Source: Microbacterium sp. SORGH_AS_0888 (lineage in GTDB: Bacteria; Actinomycetota; Actinomycetes; Actinomycetales; Microbacteriaceae). From it: a stretch of DNA of 64,000 nucleotides. A program made the translations under genes and the position numbers. Positions 29,812-40,650 of this stretch are shown here, piece after piece. Under the pieces are notes generated by a model that had not been told where the DNA came from, ran no database searches, and saw nothing but the letters and a program-made list of their open reading frames with translations. The stretch is taken from assembly GCF_030818905.1 (NCBI RefSeq), contig NZ_JAUTAZ010000001.1, positions 3,100,001 through 3,164,000 on the forward strand, given 5' to 3'. How positions within the stretch are numbered: the stretch's first letter is position 1; each line of letters starts with the position of its first letter.

Positions 29812-30275
29812 GCATCGCCGCTCGCCTGGCCGAGCTCGGCATCGACCTTCCCGACGTCGTGCCGCCCGTCGCGGCGTACATCCCCGCACGCGTGCACGGC
29901 GATCTCGTCTACACCTCGGGGCAGTTGCCGATGGTCTCCGGTGCCCTGCCCGCGACCGGGAAGGTCGGGGACGGGCACGGCCTCGTACCCGCCGACGATG
30001 CGAAGGCGCTCGCGCGGCAGTCGGCGCTGAACGCGCTCGCGGCCGCGGCCGCCGTCGCCGGGGGAGTGGATCGTCTCTCGGGCGTCCTCAAGCTCACCGG
30101 GTTCGTCGCATCGGTTCCCGAGTTCACCGGTCAGCCCGGTGTCATCAACGGCGCCAGCGAGGTGCTGGGCGAGATCTTCGGCGACGACGGCCGTCACGCC
30201 CGTTCGGCGGTCGGGGTTCCCGTGCTGCCGCTGGACAGTCCGGTCGAGGTCGAGGTCGTCTTCACCCTCGCCTGA
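29808..30275 (+). CDS. RidA/YjgF family protein
   Basis: 155 residues starting at GTG 29808 inside the previous stop. It has the RidA-family features VYTSGQLPMVSG, QSALNALAAAAAVAGG and VINGASEVLGEIFGDDGRHARSAVG. RidA proteins hydrolyse reactive imine/enamine intermediates from PLP enzymes such as serine or threonine dehydratases. This is the longer (about 155-residue) subgroup in which the active-site Arg sits in DGRHARSA. The precise substrate is unknown. Confidence 0.88.
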   Translation: MSIAARLAELGIDLPDVVPPVAAYIPARVHGDLVYTSGQLPMVSGALPATGKVGDGHGLVPADDAKALARQSALNALAAAAAVAGGVDRLSGVLKLTGFVASVPEFTGQPGVINGASEVLGEIFGDDGRHARSAVGVPVLPLDSPVEVEVVFTLA

Positions 30276-31419
30276 GCCGTCGCGCGCCGAGGACACCGAC
30301 GCCCGCCAGGACGGCTGCGACCGCGACCGCACCGGCGATCGCGAGCGAGAACGCGTCCTGGCCCGTCGCTGGCAGTTGCGGAACCGCATCCGATGACGGG
30401 GAGGGGTCGGGCGAGGTCCCGTCGAGGGCCGCGCGCATCGTCGTCGCCCATCGCCAGGGGCGCGAGGGGCCGTCCGGCTGCGAGTTGAAGTACTCCCAGC
30501 CGGCGATCCCGCCGAACTGCGGGTAGGTGGCGGTCAGCTCGCGCAGCCCGGCGGTGAGCTCGGGGATGGGCACCCAGCCGCCGGCCGTGCAGTTGTCGGG
30601 ATCGGTGATCGCGGCGATGACGAGCTTCTCCGGTGGAATGCCCGCGCCCTTCTCCCGCTGGTAGCGGATGATCTCGTTGTAGTCGTCCGGCGTCGGGTCG
30701 CCGTGTCCGCAGTAGGCCTGCATGTTGAACCAGGCGATATCGGATCCGCGTTGACGGTAGAGCTCGTTGACGTCCACGCCGTACTGGCCGTCCGGGGACG
30801 GATCCGCGTCCGGGTCGTTCTCGTCGGGTGAGCCGAACTCGGACATGACCGGGGACGCGGTGATGAGGAAGTCGGGTCCGAAGTCGGCGCGGAGGGCGTC
30901 GATGACGTCGACGACCGTGTCGACGTCGATGCGCAGGCCCTGTGACATCTGCGCGCTGTCGAGCTCGGTGTCCAGGTCGATGCCGTCCAGCCCGTATGTC
31001 TGGACGAGATCGCGCAGGCGGGGGTACTGGGTCGCGAAGTCGCTCTGGAGGTTGGGCCAGGTGTCGTTCTGCGCACCGCCGATCATGCCGATGACCGCGA
31101 TCCCGGCCGCGTGCATCTGGTGCAGCTCGTCCCACATCCGGTCGTACATGGGATCCGACGGCGGATCGTCATTGAGGTTCAGGACGTTGGTGTTCATGTG
31201 GATCGCCGCGAGGTTCACGACATCCACCCCGGTGCGCTCGATGAGCAGCGGCAGCGCGGAGATGTACCCGGTACGGGTCGGATCGCTCTGATAATGCTTC
31301 TGGTAGTAGACGATCACGCGCCGCGAGTCGCGCACATCGGGGGCGGCGGATGCGGCGGCGGGCAGCGCGAGGGCGGATGTCGCCACCGTCGCGATCATCA
31401 GGGCGAGCCGTCGTCGCAC
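30262..31419 (-). CDS. LPATG wall-anchored GH18 glycosidase
   Basis: 385 residues with a signal peptide (cleaved near ASAAP), a glycoside hydrolase 18 barrel carrying the catalytic motif LDGIDLDTE (D-x-x-D-x-D-x-E), and a C-terminal LPATG, hydrophobic helix and RRLRRG tail for sortase anchoring. GH18 enzymes include chitinases and endo-beta-N-acetylglucosaminidases that trim N-glycans. GTG 31419 follows GGAGGAGA and is preferred over the longer start at 31455. The 3' end overlaps ridA by 14 bases (convergent). It shares an upstream iron box with the HtaA genes. Confidence 0.85.
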   Translation of the reverse strand: MRRRLALMIATVATSALALPAAASAAPDVRDSRRVIVYYQKHYQSDPTRTGYISALPLLIERTGVDVVNLAAIHMNTNVLNLNDDPPSDPMYDRMWDELHQMHAAGIAVIGMIGGAQNDTWPNLQSDFATQYPRLRDLVQTYGLDGIDLDTELDSAQMSQGLRIDVDTVVDVIDALRADFGPDFLITASPVMSEFGSPDENDPDADPSPDGQYGVDVNELYRQRGSDIAWFNMQAYCGHGDPTPDDYNEIIRYQREKGAGIPPEKLVIAAITDPDNCTAGGWVPIPELTAGLRELTATYPQFGGIAGWEYFNSQPDGPSRPWRWATTMRAALDGTSPDPSPSSDAVPQLPATGQDAFSLAIAGAVAVAAVLAGVGVLGARRLRRG

Positions 31420-31462
31420 GGTGTCTCCTCCTCGAGGGCGCGCTCTACCGCCCACCTATGAA

Positions 31463-31481
31463 TTAGGTTAGCCTTACCTCA
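31463..31481. promoter_or_regulatory. DtxR/IdeR-type iron box
   Basis: TTAGGTTAGCCTTACCTCA matches the 19-bp iron-box consensus TTAGGTTAGSCTAACCTAA at 17 of 19 positions. It lies in the gap between the divergent GH18 gene and the secreted protein / HtaA genes. In actinobacteria the iron-loaded regulator binds such boxes and represses iron- and haem-acquisition genes, so both directions are probably induced by iron shortage. Confidence 0.8.
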
Positions 31482-31625
31482 GAGCCGCGTGTCAGGCCGG
31501 GGTGGCGACTGTTGGTAGCGGCAGCCACCCCGGCACCTCGTCGGCTCATCGACCGTCCGCACGCGTGCGGACGTCTCTCCGAGTGCCGAGAGGCACTCCA
31601 ACCCTAGTGATTGGAGTATCCCCGA

Positions 31626-32093
31626 ATGTCTGGAATGCTGCGAAAGCGCACGATGGCGGTCTCGATCGCGGGCCTCGCGCTCGCCCTCGTCGGCCTGGCG
31701 GGAGCCCCGGCGTTGGCGGCCACGGGCCTCAGCCCCGCGCCGTCGATCGATGGCTCCGGCGCCCGGTACTTCGTCGACGGAGACACGACCACGACGACCG
31801 TGACCGGGCTGGACGCCAACACCGAGTACTACGTCGGCCTGTGCTCGAACACCTCCTACCTCTTCGGCATCCCCGCGTGCGCCGGCTTCCAGTCGGTGAC
31901 CTCGGATGCGTCGGGCTCGCTGACGGCCACCGTCACCCTGCAGCGCGACGGCGCCAACACGCACGCCGGGGCCCCGGGGCAGCCGAGCACCGTCGACTGC
32001 AGTGCGACGAACGCCTGCGCGATCAAGGTCGCCACCCACGGCACCGTCAAGCAGGTCGTCGACCAGAGCGTGTCGTTCCGCGTCGACCAGTAG
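31626..32093 (+). CDS. Small secreted protein preceding htaA
   Basis: 155 residues with a signal peptide (cleaved near ALAATG) and a beta-rich mature domain containing SIDGSGARYFVDGDTTTTTV, TGLDANTEYYVGLCS and FQSVTSDASGSLTATVTLQR. This layout resembles neocarzinostatin-type immunoglobulin-like folds often found with haem-uptake genes. Two cysteine pairs are visible (GLCSN, PACAG; VDCSA, NACAI). ATG 31626 follows GGAG at a good distance. It is first in the iron-box-controlled operon. A role in haem capture is inferred from context. Confidence 0.68.
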   Translation: MSGMLRKRTMAVSIAGLALALVGLAGAPALAATGLSPAPSIDGSGARYFVDGDTTTTTVTGLDANTEYYVGLCSNTSYLFGIPACAGFQSVTSDASGSLTATVTLQRDGANTHAGAPGQPSTVDCSATNACAIKVATHGTVKQVVDQSVSFRVDQ

Positions 32094-32182
32094 TCGCCGC
32101 GCTCCCACCCGGCGGGTGGGGTCGGCCCTGACCGCCCCCACCCGCCTCCCCACGTCCCCGCACCCGACCGAGGTACCTCCGC

Positions 32183-35100
32183 ATGTCCGCGCGCCGCCGC
32201 ATCCCCGCCTTCACCGCCGTCCTCGCCCTCCTGGCCGGACTCCTCGTCGTCTTTGCGCCGACGCCCGCCGTCGCCGCGTCGACCGAGATCTCGTCCGGCT
32301 CCGTGCACTGGGGCATCAAGGAGTCCTGGCGCAACTACATCGGCTCCGGGGTCCTCATGACGGGAGGGGTGACGCGCGCCGCCGACGGCGCCTTCGACTT
32401 CCCGGTCACGGGCGGCTCGTTCGACGACGCGGGCAACGCGCTGACGCTGCAGCTGGGGGGAACCGTGCGGTTCGCGGCCTACTGCGAGGACAACGCGGCC
32501 TACACGAACTGTCTGCTCGACTCGACGTTCTCGAAGCTGAGCCTGACGATCTCCGCGGAACGACAGGAGCTGCGCGGCGACTACGACGGCATCTCGCGCG
32601 ACACGCCGGGCGGGGCGATCACGCACTACGGCAATGTCGTCATCGCGACGATCAACGCGCTCGAGGCGACGCCGAGCATCGAGAACGGCACGACGTCGTG
32701 GCCGGCGATGCCGACGGTCGCCGGGGACGGCTTCCCGCTCTACCCGGTGGGGACCACCATGGACCCCGTGTCCCTGTCCTACCAGGGACCCGGCGGAGCG
32801 CCCGATCTCGGCGAGCACTGGAGCACCCCGGGAACGCCCGCCTTCACGCCCGGGGCGACCTGGGTGGGCGCAGCCAATCCCGTCAGCCGCGACGTCCTCG
32901 TGGGTGCGAACGCCGTGCACGTCGTCGAGCGCGCGACCTCCTCCGCCACACAGCTCACGGTGCGCTCGCTCGACCCCGTGACCCTCGTCGCCGGCGCGTC
33001 CATCGACGTGCCGCTCGCATCGAACGCCGCCTATGCCGTCACGATCGATCCGGCGTCCGACCGCGTGTTCATCGTGACCCAGGTGCGCACCAACATCAAC
33101 GGCGTCCGCGGCGGCGACGCGACCGTGCGGGCCGTCACCCTGGCGGGCGGCCAGTACGAGTCGTCGACCCTCGGCACGATCGCCGGCACCGCGTACACCT
33201 TCAACTCGATGACCTGGAACGCGGTCACGGGCGAGCTCGCGATCATCACCCAGGTCCGCGGCTCCGCCGCCGACCGCTTCACGCTCACCCGCGTGCCCGG
33301 CGGGACCGGCTCGCTCGTCGCGCAGCCGATCGTGATCGCCGACAGCGTGGTCGATCCGCAACGCTCCGCCGACCTCTTCGGCTCGAGCGGCCCGAAGGCA
33401 GGCGGGACCCTGGTCGCGCTCCGCGACGGCAGCTACCTCGCCGTCGGCAAGCTGGTCGGCGGCAAGCCCCTCGCCCCCCGGCACCTCGTCGTGGGAGCCT
33501 CGTCCGCGGTCGTCACGCTCGTCGAGAACGCCGTGCCGACCGTGCAGCCCTATCTCGCCGAGTACAACCAGTACTTCAACTACGAGCTCGCCGCGCGCGC
33601 GGCCGACGGCAGCATCATGCTCTACAGCGCCAACTGGACCGGCGTCGTGGGCTACGTCGACGTCGTCGGCGGCACGGTGCGCACGCTGGCGAACGACGTC
33701 GCGCTCGGCGTGCAGGGCTTCGGCGAGCAGGCCGGCTCGGACGCGGCGCACGGGCTCGACTACGCGCTGAGCCAGACGGCGAGCGCGATCGACGTGCTCC
33801 GCGACCACCGCCTGCTCACCAGCATCCCGATCGGCGGCTTCGCGCGGGACAGCGGCGGTCGCGACGCGTTCGCCGTGCTCGGCGACGGCTCGCTGATCGT
33901 GCAGGTCGCGGACACCGCGACGGGTCGCCGCGCCCTCCAACGGCTCACCCTCACCGGTGTCGCGCCGACGATCACCGCAGACCCCACCGATCGAGCCGTC
34001 ACGCTGCCGGCGGGGACCTCCTCCGCCCCGATCGCCTTCCAGGCCTCGGGGACGGGTGACATCCGCTGGCAGATCCGCCCGGCCGGAGCCTCCACCTTCA
34101 GCGACATCGTCGGCGAGACCTCGCCGCTGCTCGCGCTCAACGCCACCCTGAACACGGACGGCACGCAGGTGCGCGCGGTGTTCTCGAACGCGGCGGGGGC
34201 GGTGGCGACGGCCGTCGCCACGATCCGCGTCACGACCGCGCCCATCATCGAGGCTCAGCCCACCGCATCCACCGTCTACGTCGGTCAGCCCTACGAGCTC
34301 TCGGTCCTCGCGACCGGCAACCCCGCTCCCACCGTGACCTGGCAGCGCCAGTCCGGGGACGGATGGGTCGATGTCACGACCGGCGTCGACGGCACCCGTC
34401 TGACAGTGGCCGCCGCGCCCCTCGCCGACGACGGCGCCGTGTACCGCGCGATGCTCGTGAACGCCGTGGCCACGGTCTACAGCGCCGAGGTCCGCGTGAC
34501 GGTGCGCGAACGCCCGACCGTTCCCGAGACCACGACCTACACCGGGGTCGCCTTCGAATGGACGGGCGGACCCGAGTGGCAGCACCGGCCCCCGAACGGG
34601 AGCACCGCGAACTACTTCTCCGCGGGCGTCTCGGACGGCACCCAGGCCACGTACCGCGCCTCGGCCGACGGCGTCGAGATCCTCCAGCGCGGCTCCGACG
34701 GCACGACGACGGCGCCGGCGACGTGGGACACCCGTGGTGCGCACGTCGCCGCCGGCGGCCAGGCAGCCCAGCTCATGCGGTTCACGAACGGCACCGCCGT
34801 CCTGGATGCGGACGGTGCGGCGACGATCACGTGGCCCGGAGCGGTGAGCGTGAACTTCTACGACGGCCTCGTGCCCTTCACGATCACCGACCCGAAGCTC
34901 GTCGTCGCCGCCGACGGGACCGGGTCGCTCACGGCGGACCTGTCCGGCTACGCGGGCGACATGTCGAACCCGGACAAGCCCAAGGAGGCGGTCGCCCCCC
35001 AGGACGACGTCACGATCGCCACGTTCCGCGGTGCGGTCGTCGACGCCCAGCGCGGCTTCGTCGTGACCCCGGACTTCGCGGGGGTCGAGATCGACGCCCG

Positions 35101-36936
35101 CGCGGCGGCACCCCGCAGGTGCGGTCCGGATCGGGATGGGGCTCCTGGCCGCAGCCGTTCATCGACTTCCAGTCGACGACCCACCTCGCGGCGTACTTCT
35201 ACTCGACGGGCGGGTCGATGGATGCCGCAAAGCGGCCGGCCGCGTTCGCCGTCGGCTTCGCCGGGGCCAGCATCCCGAGCACTCCCGTCACACCCGAGAC
35301 GCCTGTCGTCACGCCTCCCGTCGTCGCCCCCACGGGTCCGACGACCGCCGTGCAGACACGTGAGGGCGCGCTGCTGTGGGGTGTCAAGGCCTCGTTCCGC
35401 AGCTACATCACCGGCCCGATCGCGCACGGCTCGATCGCCGTCGCGAACGGTGCCAGCGAGTCGGACGGCCAGTTCCGGTTCGGACAGACCGGCAGCGCGA
35501 TCTCGGACGGGCGCGGCACAGCGAGCTACGGCGGCTCCGTGCGCTTCACGGGTCACTCCGGCGTGCTCGACCTGACCTTCGCCGACCCGCAGGTACGCAT
35601 CGACTCGTCCTCCAACGGTGCGCTGCTCGTGAGCATCGGCGGGCGCCGCACCGAGGTGGCATCGCTCGACCTCGCCGCCGGCTCCCGCAGCGACTCCAAC
35701 GGCGCGATCGCCTACAGCTCGGTTCCGGCGACGCTGACCGCATCCGGAGCGGGTGTCTTCTCCTACGGCTCGTCGCAGTTCTACTCGGCGGGCACCGCGA
35801 TGGACCCCGTCACGTTCGTCGTCGGCGCGGACGCGGCGCCCGGCTCCGGCGCTCCGGCGCGAACGGTCGCCGCAGCCGCCGCGAAGGCCGCGTGGACCCC
35901 GCCGGCCGATCCGCCCTCGCGCACGGGCCTCACGATCGATGCGAAGTACGCGTCGGGCGTGACCGCGGGCACCGAGATCGCGGCATCCGGGGCGGGGTTC
36001 GCGCCCGGGGAGACCGACATCAAGGTCGTCGTGTACTCGACCCCCGTCGTGCTCGAGCAGGCGCTGACCGCGGACGAGCAGGGAGTGGCCACCTGGCGCG
36101 GTCTGCTCCCCGCGACCCTCGCACCCGGCGAGCACACGCTCACCTTCCAGGGGGCGGCTCTGGCGCTGGGCGCGCCGATCACCGTTCGCGCGGCCGCTCC
36201 GATCACGGGGTGCACCGTGACGGACGCCTCGATCGACTGGGGCTTCAAGGAGTCCTTCCGGTCCTACATCTCCGGCTCGATCGCCCACGGCGAGTGGACC
36301 GTGTCGGACGGCGCGGCCTACAAGACCCCCGTCTTCCAGTGGCGCGGCGGCAGCGGCACGGTGGACGCCGCGGCGATGAGCGGACAGGTCGACTTCACCG
36401 GCACCGTGACCTTCACGGGGCACGACGGCCTGCTGCACACGACCGTGGGCAATCCCCGCATCCGCCTCGTCGACGCGGAACACGCACAGCTGCTCATGGA
36501 TGTCTCCGGGCTCACCATGGACGATGCGCTCGCCGGGCGCACCGACAAGGTCGTGACCGTCACCGCGGTGCCCTTCGTCGCCCTCGACCTGTCGCAGGGC
36601 CAGGTGACGCGGGAAGGCGACACGATCACCGCGAAGGGAGTCCCGACGACGATCACGCCGGATGGATTCGCCGCCTTCCCGAACTACCCGGTGGGAACGG
36701 CGTTCGATCCGATCGACTTCACCATCACGGTCAGCGACTGCGCCGCACTCGCGCTGCCCGAGGAGGACGCGACGGCGACGCGGGAAGCCGCCGCGCCCGC
36801 GGGATCCGCGCTGCCGTGGTGGGGCTGGGTCCTGATCGCCGGCGGAGCGCTCGCGCTCGCGGCAGTCGCATCCCTCACGACCGCCGCCGTGATGCGGGCG
36901 CGCGGACGTGAGACGGGCTCGTCCGGGACGGTCTGA
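32183..36936 (+). pseudogene. htaA: Very large HtaA-family haem-binding surface protein, interrupted by one frameshift
   Basis: Joined across a one-base shift it would be about 1,584 residues. It has a signal peptide (cleaved near AVAAS), an HtaA domain (VHWGIKESWRNYIGSG), a beta-propeller-like middle, Ig-like modules (PTITADPTDRAVTLPAG), and further HtaA-type domains (LLWGVKASFRSYITGPIAHG; IDWGFKESFRSYISGSIAHG). A C-terminal membrane helix ends it. Corynebacterial HtaA takes haem from haemoglobin. The frame breaks near 35095-35112: DARA is followed by PRRCGP in one frame, while the correct GGTPQVRSGSGWGSW lies in the next. A single missing base explains it. Confidence 0.8.
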
Positions 36937-36970
36937 CACCGGCGGAGGCATTCCGCCGCGAGAGTGAGGG

Positions 36971-37006
36971 ACGGCGGGGACGCGGCACGATACGCGTCCC
37001 CGCCGT
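36971..37006 (+). terminator. GC hairpin after htaA
   Basis: ACGGCGGGGACGCG at 36971-36984 pairs perfectly with CGCGTCCCCGCCGT at 36993-37006 around a short loop, 35 bp after the htaA stop. No T tract follows, as usual for high-GC actinobacterial terminators. Confidence 0.6.
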
Positions 37007-37250
37007 CGTCGTGCGCGGGAAGCGGCCGTGGCGGGCACCGTGGGCCCACGGGCGGGAGGCCGGCGGCGGAATCATGGCCGAGTCGACGCGGGCCGATCGG
37101 CAGCGGCGAAACACGACGCAATGCGCCGACACAGGGTTACGCGGACGTTTGCCGCGCGGTGAGACACCCTCCACGATGGCCCTCAGGGCCGTTCACGGCC
37201 CGTTCCGCAGCGCCCGACCCGTTCCCCAGCACCCGACACTCAGGAGCACC

Positions 37251-38585
37251 ATGTCCCGCATCCGTCCGCGTCCTCTGCGCCGCGCCGTCACCACCGTCGC
37301 CGCGGCAGCACTCGCCGTCACCGGGCTCGCCGCGTGCTCCGGGCAGAGCAGCGCGTCCGAGACCGACTTCACCGGCCAGAGCCTCAACGTCCTGTTCATC
37401 TCCTCGCACGAGGGAGCTGCCAACTGGCTCGCCGAGCACTTCAAGGCGGAGACCGGCGCCACCATCAACCCGGTCATCGTGCCCTACGACCAGATCGGGT
37501 CGAAGCTGCTGCTCGACCAGCAGTCCGGAGCCAACACGATCGACGTCGCCGCGCCCTGGTACGTCTCCCTCGGCGACCTCGCTGCCGCCGGCGCCATCAA
37601 GGACCTGACGGACTGGACGAACGAGGACGCCGCGCTCGACACGAGCGACTTCATCCCCAACATCTACGACCCCTACAGCCTCGTCGGCTCGAAGCGGTAC
37701 GGGATCCCCTTCGACGGCGACACCCACGTGCTCTTCTACAACAAGGAGATCCTCGCCGCCTCCGGCATCACCGACCCGCCGAAGACGTGGGACGAGTACA
37801 CCGCCGACGTCAAGAAGATCACCGCCGACCAGAGCTCGAAGGGCGTCTACGGCGCCGCGGTGCTCGGACAGAAGTCGCCCCTGATCCTCGGGGCGAGCTT
37901 CGCGAACCGGCTCGCCGGCTACGGCGGCAGCTTCCTCGACCAGAACGGCAAGCCGACGATCAACTCGGAGGCGGCCGTCCAGGCGGCCCAGGCGCTGCTC
38001 GACATCAACTCGGCCGCACTGCCCACCCCGGCCGAGACCGACTTCGGGGCCGCCAACACCGCGTGGTTCGCGGGCAAGGTCGGCTTCACCGAGAGCTGGA
38101 CCGACCTCGGGCTCAAGTCCGACGACCCCAGCACCGGATCGACCGTCTCCGGCAAGTGGGGCGTCTCGCTCCTGCCCGTCGGGGGCACGAACACGACGCC
38201 GCGCGCGTCGCTCGTCGCCGGCTTCACGCTCGTCGAGGCTGCGCACACCACGAAGGACGCGCTCGCCAAGAAGTTCATCGAGTACGCCGCGTCGTCGAAG
38301 GTCAACGCGCAGCTGATCACCGCGAAGCCCTTCACGGGCATCGACCCGCAGCGCAAGTCCTCGCTCGACGACCCGACGTACGGCAGCGAGCTCCCCTCGA
38401 TCCAGGCCGCGAACCAGGCCACGCTCTCGGGTGCTCTCGCCTGGCCGACCGGTGAGCACGCCACCGAGCTCGCTCAGGTGCTCACAGATGAGCTCGCGAA
38501 GCTGCTCGCCGGCACCGGCGGCACGCCGAAGCAGACGCTCGACGAGGTGCAGAGCCAGTGGGAGAAGATCCTTGGCGGTTCTTGA
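37251..38585 (+). CDS. Family 1 extracellular solute-binding lipoprotein of an ABC importer
   Basis: 444 residues with a lipobox (LAVTGLAAC, Cys near 25) and a MalE-type fold: GIPFDGDTHVLFYNKEILAA, AWFAGKVGFTESW. It binds a sugar or similar solute outside the cell and delivers it to the two downstream permeases. ATG 37251 follows CAGGAG. In-frame upstream codons lie in a region that also holds the htaA terminator and are unlikely coding. The ligand is not deducible. Confidence 0.85.
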   Translation: MSRIRPRPLRRAVTTVAAAALAVTGLAACSGQSSASETDFTGQSLNVLFISSHEGAANWLAEHFKAETGATINPVIVPYDQIGSKLLLDQQSGANTIDVAAPWYVSLGDLAAAGAIKDLTDWTNEDAALDTSDFIPNIYDPYSLVGSKRYGIPFDGDTHVLFYNKEILAASGITDPPKTWDEYTADVKKITADQSSKGVYGAAVLGQKSPLILGASFANRLAGYGGSFLDQNGKPTINSEAAVQAAQALLDINSAALPTPAETDFGAANTAWFAGKVGFTESWTDLGLKSDDPSTGSTVSGKWGVSLLPVGGTNTTPRASLVAGFTLVEAAHTTKDALAKKFIEYAASSKVNAQLITAKPFTGIDPQRKSSLDDPTYGSELPSIQAANQATLSGALAWPTGEHATELAQVLTDELAKLLAGTGGTPKQTLDEVQSQWEKILGGS

Positions 38586-39522
38586 CGCCGAGCGTGTGGC
38601 GGCGCATCCGGCGGAGCACACGGCTGCTCCCCGGGTGCGCCGACGCACGCTGTCGACCCGCGGCTGGCACCGGGTCTTCGTCGCGCCGGCCGTGCTCGCG
38701 ATCCTCGTGCTGGGGCTCTATCCGCTCGTCTTCACGGTCGCCGCCGCCCTCTCCGTGTCGCAGCTCGGCGCGCCGTTCCAGCGGTGGGTCGGTCTCGCCA
38801 ACCTCGCCGAGGTGCTGGGGGACGGCGATCAGGTCGCGGCGCTCGTCCGCGTGGTGGTGTTCGCGCTGGTCGTCGCCGCCGTCAGCACGCTCATCGGAAC
38901 CGCCGTGGCACTCGCCCTGCACCGCGTGGCGGCGGGCGGCCTCATCCGCACCCTGCTGCTGCTCCCGCTGATCCTCGCCCCGGTCGTCGTCGCCGTGCTG
39001 TTCAAGCTGATCCTGACGCCGTCGGGTGGGCTGCTGGACACCGTCCTGCGCCTGCTGGGACATCACGGGGCGCCCGTGTCGCTGCTCGCGGATCCCGCCT
39101 GGGCGATCGTCGCCGTCGCCGCGGCAGACGTGTGGGAGTGGACGCCGCTGGTGACTCTGCTGGTGCTCGCGGCCCTTCTCGGGCAGGACCGCGGCGTGCT
39201 GGAGGCGGCAGAGCTCGACGGGGCACGCGGCTGGGCGCTGCTGCGCAGCATCGTGCTGCCGTCGGTTGCCGGCAGCATCGCCGCGGCCTTCCTCATCCGG
39301 CTCGTCCTCGCCTTCAAGGTGTTCGACCTGGTCGCGGTCATGACCGCGGGCGGTCCGGGGACCTCGACGTCGATGCCGTCGTACTTCACCTACCAGGCGG
39401 CGCTGCAGCAGTTCGATCTCGGCCGGGCGTCCGCGATCACGCTGCTGCTCGCCGTCGTGGTGACGGTCGTCACGCTGCCCGTCGCCGCACTCACCAGGAG
39501 GCTCCATCATGCGGCGGAATAG
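38572..39522 (+). CDS. ABC sugar-type permease 1 (MalF-like)
   Basis: 316 residues, about six membrane helices and the coupling loop EAAELDGARGWALLRSIVLP. The proposed TTG start at 38572 follows GGAGAAG and lies inside the binding-protein gene's end (14-base overlap), giving MAVLDAERV; no ATG is available nearby. It works with the second permease and an unlinked ATPase, since none is encoded here (actinobacterial importers often share one). Confidence 0.82.
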   Translation: MAVLDAERVAAHPAEHTAAPRVRRRTLSTRGWHRVFVAPAVLAILVLGLYPLVFTVAAALSVSQLGAPFQRWVGLANLAEVLGDGDQVAALVRVVVFALVVAAVSTLIGTAVALALHRVAAGGLIRTLLLLPLILAPVVVAVLFKLILTPSGGLLDTVLRLLGHHGAPVSLLADPAWAIVAVAAADVWEWTPLVTLLVLAALLGQDRGVLEAAELDGARGWALLRSIVLPSVAGSIAAAFLIRLVLAFKVFDLVAVMTAGGPGTSTSMPSYFTYQAALQQFDLGRASAITLLLAVVVTVVTLPVAALTRRLHHAAE

Positions 39523-40318
39523 ACCCGTGCTCGCGTGGGTGATCGTCGGGATCGCGCTCCTGTTCACGCTCCTGCCGCTCGCCTGGCTCGTCTCGCTCTC
39601 CTTCTCGCGCCAGAGCGACGTGGCCGCGGGGCAGCTGCTTCCCGCGGCACCGAATCCGGAGAACTGGGCCGCGGCGCTCGCCGGCGCGCTGCCGCACGGG
39701 GTCGCCAACACGCTCATCGTCTCGTTCAGCGGCGCGCTCATCGCGCTGCTCGTGGGGATACCGGCCGCGTGGGCGATCGTGCGCAGCGGCACGGGAGGAC
39801 GTGCGCTCGGCGCGACCGTGCTCAGCCCGTGGCTGCTCCCTCCCATCGTGGCCGTGCTCCCGTTGCTGCTGCTCCTGCGTCAGCTCCAGCTGAACAACAC
39901 GTTGGCGGGGCTCGCGCTCGTCTGCGGGCTCGCCAACGCGCCGGTCGCGATCTGGCTGCTCGAAGGATTCGTGCGCCGCATCCCGGTGGAGCTCGACGAG
40001 GCGGCGCAGCTCGACGGAGCGGGACCCGTGCGGGTTCTGCTGCGCATCGTGCTGCCGCTGCTGGCACCCGGAGTCGTGGCCGTCGGGGTGATCGTGGGAC
40101 TCCTGTGCTCGCAGGATCTCCTGTTCGCGACCTTCCTGACGGTGAGCCCGGACGCGCAGACGGCACCGGTCGTGCTCGCGAACCTCCTCGGCGACAAGGT
40201 GCAGGACTTCGGCAAGCTCGCCGCCGCCTCGCTGGTCGCCGCCGTGCCCGTGTTCGTGATCGCCGTGCTGCTGCAGCGGCGGCTGGTCGCCGGGCTCACC
40301 TCCGGCGCCCTGCGCTGA
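39509..40318 (+). CDS. ABC sugar-type permease 2 (MalG-like)
   Basis: 269 residues, six membrane helices, coupling loop DEAAQLDGAGPVRVLLRIVLP. Overlaps permease 1 by 14 bases in another frame, showing tight operon structure. No ATP-binding gene follows; the next gene is the convergent acs fragment. Confidence 0.85.
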   Translation: MRRNRPVLAWVIVGIALLFTLLPLAWLVSLSFSRQSDVAAGQLLPAAPNPENWAAALAGALPHGVANTLIVSFSGALIALLVGIPAAWAIVRSGTGGRALGATVLSPWLLPPIVAVLPLLLLLRQLQLNNTLAGLALVCGLANAPVAIWLLEGFVRRIPVELDEAAQLDGAGPVRVLLRIVLPLLAPGVVAVGVIVGLLCSQDLLFATFLTVSPDAQTAPVVLANLLGDKVQDFGKLAAASLVAAVPVFVIAVLLQRRLVAGLTSGALR

Positions 40319-40357
40319 GCGTCCCGCGCTCGGTCCTGCTCCTCGTCGTGGCGGAGC

Positions 40358-40650
40358 TCACTTCCTCTTCGTGAGCTTGGCCTGGATCGTGGACATGACC
40401 ATCGTGTCCGCGAGGGTCGTGGTGTCACCGACCTCGCGGCCCTCGGCGATGTCGCGCAGGAGGCGGCGCATGATCTTGCCCGAGCGGGTCTTGGGCAGCT
40501 CCGTGACGAGGTAGACGTCGCGGGGACGGGCGATCGGCCCGATCTGCTGCCCGACCCACGTGCGCAAGTCGCCCACGAGATTCTCGGGGGAGTGCTCGCG
40601 GAGGTAGTTCTCCTTGATGATCACGAACGCGACCACCGCCTGGCACGTGG
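40358..40650 (-). pseudogene. acs: 3' end of acetyl-CoA synthetase gene, split by the integrative element
   Basis: The minus strand reads QAVVAFVIIKENYLREHSPE, LPKTRSGKIMRRLLRDIAEG and then KLTKRK and a stop, the unmistakable C-terminal catalytic-lysine region of AMP-forming acetyl-CoA synthetase. The sequence stops matching just before QAVV, where TTGQ is expected and TTCQ is seen. Beyond it begins element DNA with a serine recombinase gene. The 5' part of acs should lie at the other end of the element, outside the window. Confidence 0.85.

Noticed and set aside
37130..37250. TPP or other riboswitch before the binding-protein gene
   Set aside because: GGTGAGACACCC superficially resembles part of a THI box, but the conserved second half (CTGATC region) is missing.
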